NCBI RefSeq assembly: GCF_900095695.1
Contig: NZ_FMIQ01000057.1
Location: 124,001-188,000 of the forward strand
DNA: 64,000 nt
Reading direction: 5' to 3'
Source: Hafnia alvei
GTDB taxonomy: Bacteria; Pseudomonadota; Gammaproteobacteria; Enterobacterales; Enterobacteriaceae
Shown here: piece by piece, positions 52,201 through 62,285 of the stretch
Position numbering within the stretch: position 1 is the first letter of the stretch
Layout of the letters: every line of letters starts with the position of its first letter
Made by a program: the position numbers and the translations under genes
The notes under the pieces: model-generated
Databases searched by the model: none
The model's input: the letters and a program-made list of their open reading frames with translations, nothing else
What the model was told of the DNA's origin: nothing

Positions 52201-53406
52201 ATGCAATTTCAGCGCCGTTCATTGATGATTTTTTTACTGTTTATCGGTTACGCCGTTGTTTATATCGATAAAACCGTGGTGGGGTTTGCTCTGTTGCCTA
52301 TCGAGCGGGAGTTTTCTCTCCAGCCTGAACAATTAGGCTATATCACCGGCATTTTTTTCCTCGCTTACTCTATTTTTCAGATCCCGGCCGGTTGGCTTAA
52401 CGATCGCTTTGGATTCAAAAAAGTCTTGTGTAGCTCACTTTTTCTGGTGGGTGGGTTTGCCATGTGTTTTGGCTGGTTGGGGCTCACCTTTGGTTTATTG
52501 CTGACGTTTCGTTTTCTTGCGGGGATGGGGCATGCGGGTTACCCAACCTCCTGTGCTAAAGCGGTAACGGCGAATTTCGCCGTAGAACAGCGTACTTTTG
52601 CGCAGTCTATTCTGCTGTCTTCGGCAGGGTTAGCTATGACGTTAGGCCCGTTAGTGGCAGTGTATTGCCTTGAGCATATCGGTTGGCGTGGATCCTTTGT
52701 TTCGCTCGGGGTTTTGGCATTTATCATATCTGGCTGCATTTTGTGGTTGGTTCCCAACCCACAGCGGGCGTTGTCAATATCTTCAACCCCAAGGCCGAGC
52801 GTGTCTTATCGCCAACTGTTGAAGAGCCCTATCGTAATTTTACTGTTTATCGCCATTTTTTGTTTGAACATACCTTCTTACGGCCTGATGGCATGGCTGC
52901 CTAAATTCTTGGTGCAAAACCGCGGGCTACCGCTGAGCGTATCTAGCTTAGTCGCGGCGGCGGGCGGGCTGGGGATATGGATTTCGTCTTTGTGCACCGG
53001 TTATTTCGTTGGCAAATTCATGCAGGGAAAAGAGCACAAAGTGGTTTGCACGTGTTCGTTGCTTAGTGCGGTGTGTATTGGGTTGGTTTACGCCACGTCT
53101 TCGGCTATTTCAGCCAGTCTGTTTTTATTCTTCGGTTATGTGTTTCTCATGGCGTCATTTGTCACCGTTTTCACTTTGCCGATGAAACGTTTACCGACTG
53201 ATGTCATGGGAGCCGCGATGGGGATTATTAACACCGGTGGTACCTTGGGCGGCTTTATTGCCCCGATTGCTATGGGATATCTGGTGAAGATGAGTCCAGG
53301 CTATTTTTCTACTTTTGTTTTTCTGGTTGTGGTCATGATTGTCTCAGGGCTAGTGATCCTGCCGTTGGCAGGTAAAAACTATAGTCCAGTTCGTGAAGCT
53401 GCGTAG
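52201..53406 (+). CDS. MFS transporter, anion:cation symporter type
   Basis: The start at 52201 (MQFQRRSLMIFLLFIGYAV) follows GAGGAG. The 401 residues form about 12 membrane segments, with the motif VVYIDKTVVGFALLPIEREF near 17-36, GWLNDRFGFKKVL (MFS motif A region, near 67-79) and RFLAGMGHAGYPTS. These fit the ACS family of organic anion transporters. It lies 15 bp before the M20 amidohydrolase gene, so it probably imports that enzyme's substrate, such as an acylated or conjugated amino acid. The substrate cannot be fixed from sequence. Confidence 0.85.
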   Translation: MQFQRRSLMIFLLFIGYAVVYIDKTVVGFALLPIEREFSLQPEQLGYITGIFFLAYSIFQIPAGWLNDRFGFKKVLCSSLFLVGGFAMCFGWLGLTFGLLLTFRFLAGMGHAGYPTSCAKAVTANFAVEQRTFAQSILLSSAGLAMTLGPLVAVYCLEHIGWRGSFVSLGVLAFIISGCILWLVPNPQRALSISSTPRPSVSYRQLLKSPIVILLFIAIFCLNIPSYGLMAWLPKFLVQNRGLPLSVSSLVAAAGGLGIWISSLCTGYFVGKFMQGKEHKVVCTCSLLSAVCIGLVYATSSAISASLFLFFGYVFLMASFVTVFTLPMKRLPTDVMGAAMGIINTGGTLGGFIAPIAMGYLVKMSPGYFSTFVFLVVVMIVSGLVILPLAGKNYSPVREAA

Positions 53407-53421
53407 TAGGGGAGATGTACG

Positions 53422-54603
53422 ATGAAATTTGAACTTGATGCCATGTTGTTATCTGTCATGCCGGATGTTATTCGTTGGCGCCGCCATATCCATGCACATC
53501 CCGAGCTCTCCTTCCAAGAGCAGAAAACAGCCGACTATATTGCCGACGAGCTGTCTAGCGTAGGGGACATTTCGATATCGCGCCCGACCAATAACAGCGT
53601 GGTTGTTGATTTAGTGGGGGCATTGAGTGGGCCTCGTTATGCGTTACGTGCTGATATTGATGCATTACCGATTCAGGAAGAGAGCGAAGAGCCTTTTGCA
53701 TCAACTCATGCTGGCGTGATGCACGCGTGCGGCCATGATTCACATGCGGCGATGTTGATGGGGGCGGTCAGCGTTTTAGCACAATGCCGTCGTTATCTGC
53801 GTGGTCAGGTGCGGTTTATATTCCAGCACGCCGAAGAACTTCCGCCCGGTGGAGCCCAAGAGCTGATTAAGCTGGGTGTTTTAGACGGCGTGGAGATGAT
53901 TTTTGGTTTACACGTCATGCCGAATTTCCCAACAGGGGTTGTGGGCTGGAAGCCCGGCGTATTTTGCGCATCCAGCGACAACTTTGATATCACTATCAAA
54001 GGAAAAGGTGGCCATGGCTCCATGCCGCAGCTGTGCATTGACCCGGTGGTTATTGGTGCTGAGGTGGTTACTGCGATGCAAAATATCGTTGCGCGTAAAA
54101 TCGATCCTTTGCAGACACCAGTATTAACCGTTGCGACGTTTAGATCTGAGGGGGGCTATAACGTGATCCCTCAAACGGCTTCTTTGGCCGGGACTTTGCG
54201 CACTCATGTGGCTAGCGTGCGTGAAAAGGTGCCGCAGCTTGTTGAGCAAACCGTTGCGGGAATTACGCAGGCGCACGGCGCGGATTATGACATTCGCTGG
54301 ACGCGAGGCTACACAATCGGTAATAACGACGTTGAGGCGAGTCGGATTGCGCGTGAGGTTATTGAACAGCAGCTCGGCAAAGAGACCGTGCTTGAAATGC
54401 CTGCACCGATGTTTGGTGGTGAAGACTTCTCTTTTTATCTGGAAAAAGTACCAGGCTGTTTTCTGTTTATCGGCAGCGGTAATGAAAATTTGGGTGCGGT
54501 TTATGGCGTCCACAACCCAAAATTTAAATTAGATGAGGACGCTATGCGTATCGGCCTGAAGCTACATCTGGGCTTTATTCAGTATTTATTAATGACAGAA
54601 TAA
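53422..54603 (+). CDS. M20-family amidohydrolase (hippurate hydrolase-like)
   Basis: A 393-residue M20D metallopeptidase/aminoacylase. It has [14 protein letters not shown] near 20-33, the metal ligands in [10 protein letters not shown] (Cys and His near 100), the catalytic/ligand Glu in [10 protein letters not shown] (near 138), His in GLHVMPNF (near 161) and GGEDFSFYL (near 336). Such enzymes release amino acids from N-acyl or N-aroyl conjugates. It forms a short operon with the MFS gene and ends 9 bp from the convergent prkB. It resembles IAA-amino acid, hippurate and AbgA/B-type hydrolases; the exact substrate is unknown. Confidence 0.87.
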   Translation: MKFELDAMLLSVMPDVIRWRRHIHAHPELSFQEQKTADYIADELSSVGDISISRPTNNSVVVDLVGALSGPRYALRADIDALPIQEESEEPFASTHAGVMHACGHDSHAAMLMGAVSVLAQCRRYLRGQVRFIFQHAEELPPGGAQELIKLGVLDGVEMIFGLHVMPNFPTGVVGWKPGVFCASSDNFDITIKGKGGHGSMPQLCIDPVVIGAEVVTAMQNIVARKIDPLQTPVLTVATFRSEGGYNVIPQTASLAGTLRTHVASVREKVPQLVEQTVAGITQAHGADYDIRWTRGYTIGNNDVEASRIAREVIEQQLGKETVLEMPAPMFGGEDFSFYLEKVPGCFLFIGSGNENLGAVYGVHNPKFKLDEDAMRIGLKLHLGFIQYLLMTE

Positions 54604-54612
54604 TCAGCGCGG

Positions 54613-55482
54613 TTATTCGATTTTTTTCCCTTCGATCAGGCGTTGCACCAGCGGCGTCATGATCAGCTCCATAGCTAGCCCCATTTTTCCACCAGGAACC
54701 ACCAACGTGTTGATGTGTGAAATAAATGAGCCCTGCAGCATTGCCAGAAGATAGGGAAAATCAATGTTGTCTAAGCCTTGGAAATGGATCACGACAAAGC
54801 TTTCATCGGATGAAGGGATAGCTTTGGCAGCAAAAGGATTGGAAGTATCGACCGTAGGCACCCGCTGGAAGTTAATATGGGTGCGAGAGAACTGCGGCGT
54901 GATGTAAGTGATGTAATCTTCCATTGAACGTACCACCGAATCCATCACGGCTTCACGTGAATGGCCGCGTTCGCCGGTGTCTCGTACTAATTTTTGGATC
55001 CATTCCAGATTGACGATAGGGACCACGCCTACCAGTAAATCGACGTGCTGAGCTACATTGTGCTGCTGGGTGACAACGCCGCCGTGTAGCCCTTCGTAAA
55101 AGAGTACATCGGTGGGTTCTGGCAGTGCTTCCCATGGGGTAAACGTGCCTGGAACTTGATTGTAGGGAACGGCTTCATCGTAGGTATGCAGATATTTACG
55201 GGAACGTCCGCGCCCATGCTGGCCGTATTCAAGAAAGCTTTGTTCTAGAAAAGAGAAATCATTGGCTTCGGGGCCGAAATAGCTGATGTGGCGGCCTTGC
55301 TCGCGAGCCTTACGAATAGCCGCGTCCATTTCGGGCCGGGTGTAACGATGAAAACTATCGCCTTCTAATTCAGCGGCTTTCAGATGGAATTGCTGAAAGA
55401 TTTTACGAAAGGCAACGCTGGTGGTGGTGGTGCCGGCCCCACTGGAGCCGGTCACAGCAATAATCGGGTGTTTGGCTGACAT
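54613..55482 (-). CDS. prkB: Phosphoribulokinase-like protein PrkB
   Basis: A 289-residue P-loop kinase of the phosphoribulokinase/uridine kinase family; E. coli PrkB has no proven role, since RuBisCO is absent. The start at 55482 (MSAKHPIIAVTGSSGAGTTTTS) matches E. coli. The P-loop is GSSGAGTTTTS (near 12-22), followed by EGDSFHRYTRPEMD and LFYEGLHGGVV (near 125). It lies near yheU and yheT as in E. coli, but a DUF4153 gene separates it from yheU here. Confidence 0.95.
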   Translation of the reverse strand: MSAKHPIIAVTGSSGAGTTTTSVAFRKIFQQFHLKAAELEGDSFHRYTRPEMDAAIRKAREQGRHISYFGPEANDFSFLEQSFLEYGQHGRGRSRKYLHTYDEAVPYNQVPGTFTPWEALPEPTDVLFYEGLHGGVVTQQHNVAQHVDLLVGVVPIVNLEWIQKLVRDTGERGHSREAVMDSVVRSMEDYITYITPQFSRTHINFQRVPTVDTSNPFAAKAIPSSDESFVVIHFQGLDNIDFPYLLAMLQGSFISHINTLVVPGGKMGLAMELIMTPLVQRLIEGKKIE

Positions 55483-55517
55483 AGATAACACGACTCCAGT
55501 GGTTGGGGCTAAACGGT

Positions 55518-57374
55518 TTATCTGAAACCGTAATAATTAATATCTATGGTTGTATCCTGAATCTGGATATCGCTCCACTCTTTTGGTTTTGTTTTTAGCT
55601 GACCATTCAAAATGATGCTTTTGAGCTTAGTGCTATCGCGCTTGTTTTTATCCAAATACTCATCAAAGTCCATTTTACTAATCATGGTCCATTTCCCCTC
55701 GCGTTGGGCATAGACTTGGCAGAATGGGTTTTGAGGATCGCTGAAGCTACACAAGATAGGCTCTTGTATTCCATCGGCATTGAGATCTAACGTTGTCAAA
55801 ACGCAACTATGTGCAAGCAGATAGCAATCGTCTATGCGCTCTCCCCGATAAGTATTTTCTGATAAAGACGCCCACCAGCTTAATTCAGGAGATGTGACTC
55901 CTGTCGCCAGCTGTATATTTTTACGTGCGAGCTCCACCGTAAATATCGCGGGTTTCTGTTTGTCCTCATCGCGGTAAGAACCCCAGCGACTGGTTTGTAT
56001 CAGTATTTTTTCTAGCTTGAATTTTCGGCTAGGATCGCTAACGAATTTGGCATCATGACGTAGCGCCTGAAGCGCATTGTTGCCCCTACGACCTGTATCA
56101 AAACGCAGCATGGCGAGATCCAGCTTATCCGGAGATGTCTTTCCAGCGGTATAACGCTGCATTTGATCGTTTACGCTAATGCGGTACGGGTCGATGATCG
56201 GCGAGTTGCAAAGAATCAGAATCGCTGCGATTAGGCACATCATCTTTTTGTTGATGCTACCCAGAGGGTGAAGCCAGAGGGCGTGTTTGCGTAATACGGC
56301 GGCTGCGTAGGCAAGGCTCAGACAAAGCGAGAGCCCAACAACGACAGCGGCCCATAGTCGGTCTGGTGTCCAGCCATATTGCACGATCCTGAGACCTAAA
56401 TAGTACGTGGACAATATCGCGTAGATGGGCAAAACAAGCAGCGAACCGTTGATGATATAGCGAATGACTTTTGGATAGGGTTTCTTCTCGATATTGTCGG
56501 CGCTGAGGTGTACCGCATTAACTAGCAGAGCCAACAGAAGAGACATGGTGGTAAGCAGCGTAGTTGCTGACGACCACTGCTTGGTTAAGGCGTTTATCCC
56601 TGTAAAAGGTAGACTGAAGATAAAAATCAGAGCGAAAAAAGATAGTAGCGGAAGCAGACCTTTAACCATCAATGAGAGTAGTTTGCGAACGGTGATGACC
56701 AGCTTTGGGTTAGTTCGACAGATGAGAACGCCAATGGCAAGAACTACGCTATTGGCAAGATATGCGGATATTTGGTGTTTAAAGAAAAGATTGTAAAAGA
56801 AATCAATCCCAATCAATTTGAAGAGGCCTGCACCCAGCGACAAAATTGCCCACATTAATCCCGCAATAAGCAGGGTTAATACTACGGTGATGGTATTTTT
56901 CCAAATAGAGTCGTGCAAATCAGGGTAGTGGGTTGGCGAGTTAGGGTTCTCGATTCGCACCTGCAGCCATGGCAGGGTGACAAATATAATCGCGGCAAGA
57001 GAAAAATAATATGTCGTTAGTATGTTGGTTCCATAATCCCTGATACCGACATCGTTCCAATTTACCCAAGCTATCATGGCGGCAAAAATAACGGTGTAGA
57101 TAAGCAGTGCTTTCCAGAGCGTTTTGTCGCGTAGTGTATTAACTGACAAAACGAACAGTAAGGGCAGAGATAATGAGAGTGCCTGCACATAAAGCAGTGC
57201 AGAGCGGTGAGCTAACATCCATTCACGAGTATTGAAATCGTTGCACAGATAGAGCAGGCCGCCTTGTATGAGGCACACTAAAATAATCACTATGCGTGTA
57301 TTGAGCGGTACATTGGAAGGCGATATTTTTTGTTCGGCGCTATGCTGCGAAGTGTGTTGCGAGAGTAGAGACAT
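55518..57374 (-). CDS. DUF4153 integral membrane protein
   Basis: The start at 57374 (MSLLSQHTSQHSAEQKI) follows AGGAG; the frame extends 17 codons upstream. The 618 residues have roughly 11-12 hydrophobic segments in the first two thirds, typical of the DUF4153 membrane family. A hydrophilic C-terminal region of about 220 residues begins near NSPIIDPYRISVNDQMQRY. It contains four cysteines in the segment from DDCYLLAHSCVLTTL to FCQVY, which could form disulfides if periplasmic. Function is unknown. It is on the same strand as prkB and yheU, between them, which is not the E. coli order. Confidence 0.8.
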   Translation of the reverse strand: MSLLSQHTSQHSAEQKISPSNVPLNTRIVIILVCLIQGGLLYLCNDFNTREWMLAHRSALLYVQALSLSLPLLFVLSVNTLRDKTLWKALLIYTVIFAAMIAWVNWNDVGIRDYGTNILTTYYFSLAAIIFVTLPWLQVRIENPNSPTHYPDLHDSIWKNTITVVLTLLIAGLMWAILSLGAGLFKLIGIDFFYNLFFKHQISAYLANSVVLAIGVLICRTNPKLVITVRKLLSLMVKGLLPLLSFFALIFIFSLPFTGINALTKQWSSATTLLTTMSLLLALLVNAVHLSADNIEKKPYPKVIRYIINGSLLVLPIYAILSTYYLGLRIVQYGWTPDRLWAAVVVGLSLCLSLAYAAAVLRKHALWLHPLGSINKKMMCLIAAILILCNSPIIDPYRISVNDQMQRYTAGKTSPDKLDLAMLRFDTGRRGNNALQALRHDAKFVSDPSRKFKLEKILIQTSRWGSYRDEDKQKPAIFTVELARKNIQLATGVTSPELSWWASLSENTYRGERIDDCYLLAHSCVLTTLDLNADGIQEPILCSFSDPQNPFCQVYAQREGKWTMISKMDFDEYLDKNKRDSTKLKSIILNGQLKTKPKEWSDIQIQDTTIDINYYGFR

Positions 57375-57478
57375 CCATGCTTCTCCTGATTGTTTAAGCG
57401 TCTGTTTTGACATCAAACCAGTCAAAATATTTGGATGTCTTTACTTAATATTGGTTTTATTCAACGGATATGCAAAGG

Positions 57479-57715
57479 TTACTCATACTCTTCAGGTGCA
57501 TCTCGGAATTGCCCTTTGGGCATGATATTGACTGTTTCATGTAGCTCAGACCACACTAAAACGGCGTCACCATTTTTTAGCTGTCGGCGCACATCTTCAA
57601 CCTTCTGCGTCAATGATTTTTCATGTATGCCATAGTCCGTGCCTTCGCGTAAAACGAAGGATTCGATCAAACTATCCAGCGTATCTGCGGCCAAATTCTC
57701 CCAAGGGATAATCAC
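57479..57715 (-). CDS. yheU: Conserved small protein YheU
   Basis: A 78-residue UPF0270 protein of unknown function. The GTG start at 57715 (then [18 protein letters not shown]) overlaps the yheT stop by four bases and has GGAGAA upstream. It aligns with E. coli YheU through [20 protein letters not shown] and [13 protein letters not shown]. The upstream continuation of the frame lies in yheT and is rejected. Confidence 0.93.
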   Translation of the reverse strand: MIIPWENLAADTLDSLIESFVLREGTDYGIHEKSLTQKVEDVRRQLKNGDAVLVWSELHETVNIMPKGQFRDAPEEYE

Positions 57716-58710
57716 TGTGTATTCTCCAAAAATGGGGTTAACCAAGAGGGGATGCGTTGTTCCAACCACATCTGAGGTTTCCTAAAACTGCCACCGATGA
57801 AGCCAACGTGTCCACCAAATTCGGTAAGCTGATATTCAATATTAGGCGGTAAATCTTCCGGCTGTGGGATCACTTCCGGCGTCATAAACGGATCGTCTTT
57901 CGCGTGGATGATGAGCAGCGGCACGGTTATCTTTGGCAGCAGCGGTAGGGCGCTACAGCGACGGTAGTAGTCCGTTGCGTTATCAAATCCGTGGATGCGT
58001 GAGGTGATCACATCATCGAAATCGCGAATGCGTTTTAAGCCTTTCAGCGTTTTTAAGTTCAGCGGTAAGGTGTTTGGGTAGCGCTCGAGCTTACGCTGGG
58101 CGTTCTGTTTTAGCTGGCCTAATAGATAGCTTTGATAAACGCGCGAAAAGCCTTGTTCTAGCCGATATGAGCAGGGCTCTAGCATCAATGGAGCGGAAAC
58201 AATGACGGCGGCATTGAGCGTAGCATTTGCGCCTTCTTGCCCTAAATAGTAAGCCAGCATGTTTCCGCCGAGTGAAATACCCACGGCGGCGGTCGGTGCC
58301 TCGCCGTATGTTTCGCGCAGCCAGTTGAGAAAGAAGCGCGCATCTTCGGTTTCACCGGAATGGTAGATACGGCTCATTTTATTCGGTTCTCCGCTGCAGC
58401 CCCGAAAATGCATTACTACGCCTAGCCATCCGGCTTCTTTCCACGCATGCAGCAAACCATGTGCATAGGGGCTGTAGAAACTGCCTTCCAAACCATGGAA
58501 CAACACCACCCGTGGTTTATGTTGCGCCTGTTCTGGCGGCTCGCTCCAAGCTAAGTCAATGAAGTCGCTGTCGGGTAAGGCTAAGCGCTGCCAATGTGGC
58601 TGCAGTAACGGCTTGCGCCGAAACAGCCTTGGCAAAATAGTTTGCAGGTGCGGGTTACTTATCCCGCGCATAGGAGAGAATTGATTATTCATAATGTGAT
58701 TAATTTTCAT
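57712..58710 (-). CDS. yheT: Alpha/beta hydrolase YheT
   Basis: A 332-residue esterase-like protein of the AB-hydrolase 4 family. The nucleophile elbow is GISLGGN (near 140), [10 protein letters not shown] is the family motif (near 101-110), the acid is in [12 protein letters not shown] (near 262) and the His in [10 protein letters not shown] (near 292). E. coli YheT is 340 residues, with function unproven. It is coupled to yheU by a 4-base overlap and is divergent from the LysE-type gene. Confidence 0.95.
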   Translation of the reverse strand: MKINHIMNNQFSPMRGISNPHLQTILPRLFRRKPLLQPHWQRLALPDSDFIDLAWSEPPEQAQHKPRVVLFHGLEGSFYSPYAHGLLHAWKEAGWLGVVMHFRGCSGEPNKMSRIYHSGETEDARFFLNWLRETYGEAPTAAVGISLGGNMLAYYLGQEGANATLNAAVIVSAPLMLEPCSYRLEQGFSRVYQSYLLGQLKQNAQRKLERYPNTLPLNLKTLKGLKRIRDFDDVITSRIHGFDNATDYYRRCSALPLLPKITVPLLIIHAKDDPFMTPEVIPQPEDLPPNIEYQLTEFGGHVGFIGGSFRKPQMWLEQRIPSWLTPFLENTQ

Positions 58711-58790
58711 GTCATCGTTCTTGTGCGATCAATATCACACTGATAGCTTCAAGGTCACGACAAACATAAAAGGGTGGGAGTACCCAACAA

Positions 58791-59396
58791 ATGGAACTTG
58801 GTCTATTTCTTTCAATGCTAGGGTTTTTGTGGGTAGCGGCGATCACGCCTGGGCCAAATAATATGCTGCTGACCTCGTCGGGGGCGAACTTTGGTTTTAT
58901 GCGTTCGGTGCCGTTGATGTTGGGTATTATGCTTGGAATGCAGTCTCTGCTGCTTTTAGTGGCGTTTGGCGTTGGTAGCCTGTTGCTGGTTTATCCAACG
59001 CTGCATACCGCCCTAAAAATATTGGGTAGCTTATATCTGCTGTACATCGCTTGGAAAATCGCGACGTCCAGCTATGAAAAACTTGATCCCACGGCGGTAA
59101 AAGTCAAAAAACCGGTTAACTGGTACCAAGGCTGGCTGCTTCAGTTTTTAAACCCCAAGGCATGGCTTATGGGATTAGGCGCCGTAGCCAGTTTCAGCCT
59201 TGCGGGTTCTGAATATAATCATTCCATTATTGCGATCAGCATCGCGATGGTTTTGGTTAATTTAGTATCCGGTATTATTTGGCTGGGTTTTGGCACCGTG
59301 ATTGGCCGCTTGCTGAACAGCCGTCGGGCTTGGTTTACGTTTAATATCTCTATGGGATTGCTGACGGCGGCCTGTGTACTGTTAATTTGGAATTAA
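58791..59396 (+). CDS. LysE/RhtB-family amino acid exporter
   Basis: A 201-residue inner-membrane protein with about six hydrophobic segments. The family signature AAITPGPNNMLLTSSGANFG occurs at about 16-35, and LQFLNPKAWLMGLGA near 115. By eye it is nearest to cysteine/O-acetylserine exporters of the EamB type and other RhtB members, but the exported compound is uncertain. It is monocistronic, with a long perfect terminator directly downstream. Confidence 0.87.
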   Translation: MELGLFLSMLGFLWVAAITPGPNNMLLTSSGANFGFMRSVPLMLGIMLGMQSLLLLVAFGVGSLLLVYPTLHTALKILGSLYLLYIAWKIATSSYEKLDPTAVKVKKPVNWYQGWLLQFLNPKAWLMGLGAVASFSLAGSEYNHSIIAISIAMVLVNLVSGIIWLGFGTVIGRLLNSRRAWFTFNISMGLLTAACVLLIWN

Positions 59397-59440
59397 GTGG
59401 TTTTTATTTATTTTCTGCACAGCATAGTAGTGTGGGATAT

Positions 59441-59484
59441 AACCAATATTATTAATTGTATTTAATAATATTGGTTTATTTTTA
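59441..59484 (+). terminator. Terminator of the LysE-type gene
   Basis: AACCAATATTATTAA and its exact complement form a 15-bp stem around a 6-base loop (59456-59461), followed by TATTTTTAT. It opens the AT-rich space before the M64 gene; the rest of that space (to 59672) shows no other recognisable feature. Confidence 0.85.
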
Positions 59485-59672
59485 TAAGTTTATTAAATGT
59501 ATTTTTCTTTGTCTGCTTTTTTTATTGTTTTAACCTCAAATTGTTCTCCAGAGTTTTTTTTGTTGGGGATGTTCGAGTTATTTAATTGACGTGTTTTTAT
59601 AACTTGATGAGATGTTTGCATGAGCTTTCATGTGGATAAATAATAAATATCAATAGTAGCAAAGGCGGATAT

Positions 59673-60983
59673 ATGCGTAAGGTGAAAACATTGGCAGTTG
59701 CCCTTTCAGTTTTCTTTTGTTCTTTTTCTTATTCACAAAACTTGTGGATTAATATAAAAAACAATAGCACTGACAGCGGAAATGAATTGGCCATTAAAAA
59801 TGCAAAAGTTGGCGATTTTAAATTGCCATTATCACAGCCCTCTGGTTTGAGTAAAAATGAAAGAGGGTGGGAAGTTGAGGGATTAGATAGCAATGGGAAG
59901 GTATTATCTCAGACTTTTATTATGGACGGTTCTCTGCGTCGTTTCGAAACCTTCGATCCACAGAAGAAAACGGTTTCTCAGGTAAAATATGTTGCTTTCC
60001 ATGATTCAGAAATACGTGCAATCATCCCCTTCTCTGACGCACTCGCTAAAGTACATGTTTACCCAGTAAATATTCAAAAAACAGCTCAGAAAGGGGTGCT
60101 TAAAGAGAGCAAGCCTTTTGAAGTGACGAGACAGCAGATTGAAAAAGTGGCTAAAAACTTATCATCTTCTTCTGATTCAAAGAAAAAACTCCATTCTCAA
60201 GTTGTTACGTCTAAAGATAGCGCAGTATCGAAGCCTATGACTATTGCCATAATGGGCGATGGCTATACTCAAGATGAAATGGGACAGTGGAAGAGTGATG
60301 CGGATGGCATTATTAAAGGTTTTATGTCCGATCCATTAATTAATTCACTAAAAGATAAGTTTAAATTTGTTCGTGTCGATGTGGTAAGTAATGAATCAGG
60401 TGTGAGTAATATAACAAACTATTATGATTTCTATGATACGGCCCTAGGTACTATAATGGGCTGTTCTGGTATCGAACGTTTGCTTTGTGTCGATACCTCA
60501 GCCGCCACTTCAGCAGCCGATAATGCATTAGGCGTTGGTGGCTATGACCAGATATTAGTTGTAGCTAATACCTATGATTATGCTGGTGCAGGCTATACCG
60601 ATGCACATATTGGGACTTTAACGCTTAATGATCAGTCTATCGAAATTGCACTGCATGAGTTTGCTCACTCCGCTTATAATCTTGCCGATGAATATGATGA
60701 TGATGGCGGTAATTGTGATACGGCCAATGAGCCAACTGCGGCAAATGTGACCTTAGAAACTCAAAGAAAATATATTAAATGGGCAAGTCTGATCAAACCT
60801 GAAACGGCAATACCAACATCAGATCAAACGGCTGGCGTTGTCGGTTTATTTCGCGGCGCAGAATATTGCCCGAATGGGAAATATCGTGCAACCTACGATT
60901 CTAAGATGAGAACGCTATCTACTCCTTGGTATGCGGTTAATGAAGCACGCATTCGTGAAGTGATGAGCCACTATGGACAATAA
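59673..60983 (+). CDS. Secreted M64-family (IgA peptidase) metalloprotease
   Basis: A 436-residue exported protein with a signal peptide (about 1-21, ending FSYSQ). The first part (about 22-190) is an N-terminal M64-type domain. The peptidase domain runs from about 188 (KPMTIAIMGDGYTQDEMGQW) to the end, with the zinc motif HEFAHSAYNLADEYD at 328-342 (ligands His328 and His332, catalytic Glu329). Family M64 was named for a Clostridium IgA-cleaving enzyme; the substrate here is unknown. The gene and its upstream space are clearly more AT-rich than the flanking genes, suggesting transfer. A 12-bp perfect stem lies 38 bp downstream. Confidence 0.88.
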   Translation: MRKVKTLAVALSVFFCSFSYSQNLWINIKNNSTDSGNELAIKNAKVGDFKLPLSQPSGLSKNERGWEVEGLDSNGKVLSQTFIMDGSLRRFETFDPQKKTVSQVKYVAFHDSEIRAIIPFSDALAKVHVYPVNIQKTAQKGVLKESKPFEVTRQQIEKVAKNLSSSSDSKKKLHSQVVTSKDSAVSKPMTIAIMGDGYTQDEMGQWKSDADGIIKGFMSDPLINSLKDKFKFVRVDVVSNESGVSNITNYYDFYDTALGTIMGCSGIERLLCVDTSAATSAADNALGVGGYDQILVVANTYDYAGAGYTDAHIGTLTLNDQSIEIALHEFAHSAYNLADEYDDDGGNCDTANEPTAANVTLETQRKYIKWASLIKPETAIPTSDQTAGVVGLFRGAEYCPNGKYRATYDSKMRTLSTPWYAVNEARIREVMSHYGQ

Positions 60984-61020
60984 ATTACACTTAAAAGTGT
61001 GACGCTCTTTAATATTGGTT

Positions 61021-61054
61021 AATGAGTACATGTTTTACGGATCATGTACTCATT
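61021..61054 (+). terminator. Hairpin after the M64 gene
   Basis: AATGAGTACATG and CATGTACTCATT form a perfect 12-bp stem with a 10-base loop. It lacks a proper T tract, so it is a modest terminator. The rest of the gap up to tauA (to 61276) shows no clear site; a Cbl or CysB site would be expected. Confidence 0.6.
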
Positions 61055-61276
61055 TAGCTAGATTTATTTGGTCTTTATCACAACGCCTTTCGGTTACTTC
61101 AGTTACTGACCTATCTTGCTACGGTTTCCATAGTTAGCGGATCAGTAAGCTGCAATTATCTCTATTTGGAATAAAGAATACTTTTTTATTCCTTCTTAAC
61201 TAAATCGTGCTCAGCTAAAACTGTGTTCAACGCAGGGCATTGTGCTCCTGATACAGAAAAATAAGCGGAGCAGATG

Positions 61277-62275
61277 ATGACGAACAAAACTTTTTCTTTA
61301 CGTAGCGTGGCTGCGTTTCTCACCCTCTCGTTAGCCGCAACGAGTGCGTACGCACTTGATGTAACCGTGGCGTATCAAACCTCCGCAGAACCGGCCAAAG
61401 TGGCACAGGCAGATAATGCCTTTGCCAAAGCCTCAGGCGCGAAGGTGGATTGGCGTAAGTTCGACAGCGGCTCAAGCGTGGTGAAAGCCTTAGCTTCCGG
61501 CGACGTGCAGATTGGCAATATTGGGTCTAGCCCGCTGGCTGCGGCGGTGAGCCAAGGACTGCCGATTGAGGTTTTTCTGCTGGCCTCTCAGTTGGGTAAC
61601 TCAGAAGCGCTGGTGGTGAAAAAAGAGATTAAATCCCCCCAAGATCTTATCGGTAAGCGCATTGCGGTTCCTTTTGTGTCTACCACCCATTACAGCCTGC
61701 TTGCGGCGCTTAAGCATTGGGGTATCAAACCCGATCAGCTCACCATCCTAAATCTTCAGCCACCGGCGATTGCGGCGGCGTGGCAGCGCGGTGATATCGA
61801 TGGTGCTTATGTTTGGGCGCCTGCGGTTAACGAATTGGCGAAAACCGGCAGCGTATTAACTGACTCAGAACAGGTCGGCAAATGGGGCGCACCAACGCTG
61901 GATGTATGGGTCGTACGTAAAGACTTCGCGCAGCAGCATCCCGATGTCGTAACCGCATTTGCGCGCACGACGCTAGCGGCACAAAAGGCCTATTTGGCCG
62001 CGCCCGATCAGTGGCTAAAAGACGGGCAGAACGTCGACAAGCTCTCTAAGCTGAGCGGAGTACCGCAAGATCAGGTTCCGGGATTGGTGAAGGGAAACCG
62101 TTATCTGCCCGTTGCCGAGCAGGTTAACGAGCTGGGCCAACCGGTAGATAAAGCCATTCATGATACCGCCGTATTTTTACAGCAGCAGGGCAAAATTCCT
62201 CAGGTGGCCGCAGATTACCGCAGCTTTGTGAATAACCAGTTTGTGAAGCAAGTGCAGGCTGAACCTCAGTCATAA
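61277..62275 (+). CDS. tauA: Taurine ABC transporter substrate-binding protein
   Basis: TauA is the periplasmic receptor for taurine, used as a sulfur source when sulfate is scarce. ATG at 61277 lies 6 bp after AGCGGAG and is preferred to the adjacent ATG at 61274. The 332 residues start with a signal peptide cleaved after SAYA (near 25). The mature protein has the aliphatic-sulfonate receptor landmarks [23 protein letters not shown] (in two parts, near 63-85) and DGAYVWAPA. It heads tauABCD. Confidence 0.96.
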   Translation: MTNKTFSLRSVAAFLTLSLAATSAYALDVTVAYQTSAEPAKVAQADNAFAKASGAKVDWRKFDSGSSVVKALASGDVQIGNIGSSPLAAAVSQGLPIEVFLLASQLGNSEALVVKKEIKSPQDLIGKRIAVPFVSTTHYSLLAALKHWGIKPDQLTILNLQPPAIAAAWQRGDIDGAYVWAPAVNELAKTGSVLTDSEQVGKWGAPTLDVWVVRKDFAQQHPDVVTAFARTTLAAQKAYLAAPDQWLKDGQNVDKLSKLSGVPQDQVPGLVKGNRYLPVAEQVNELGQPVDKAIHDTAVFLQQQGKIPQVAADYRSFVNNQFVKQVQAEPQS

Positions 62276-62285
62276 GGAGCTACCC

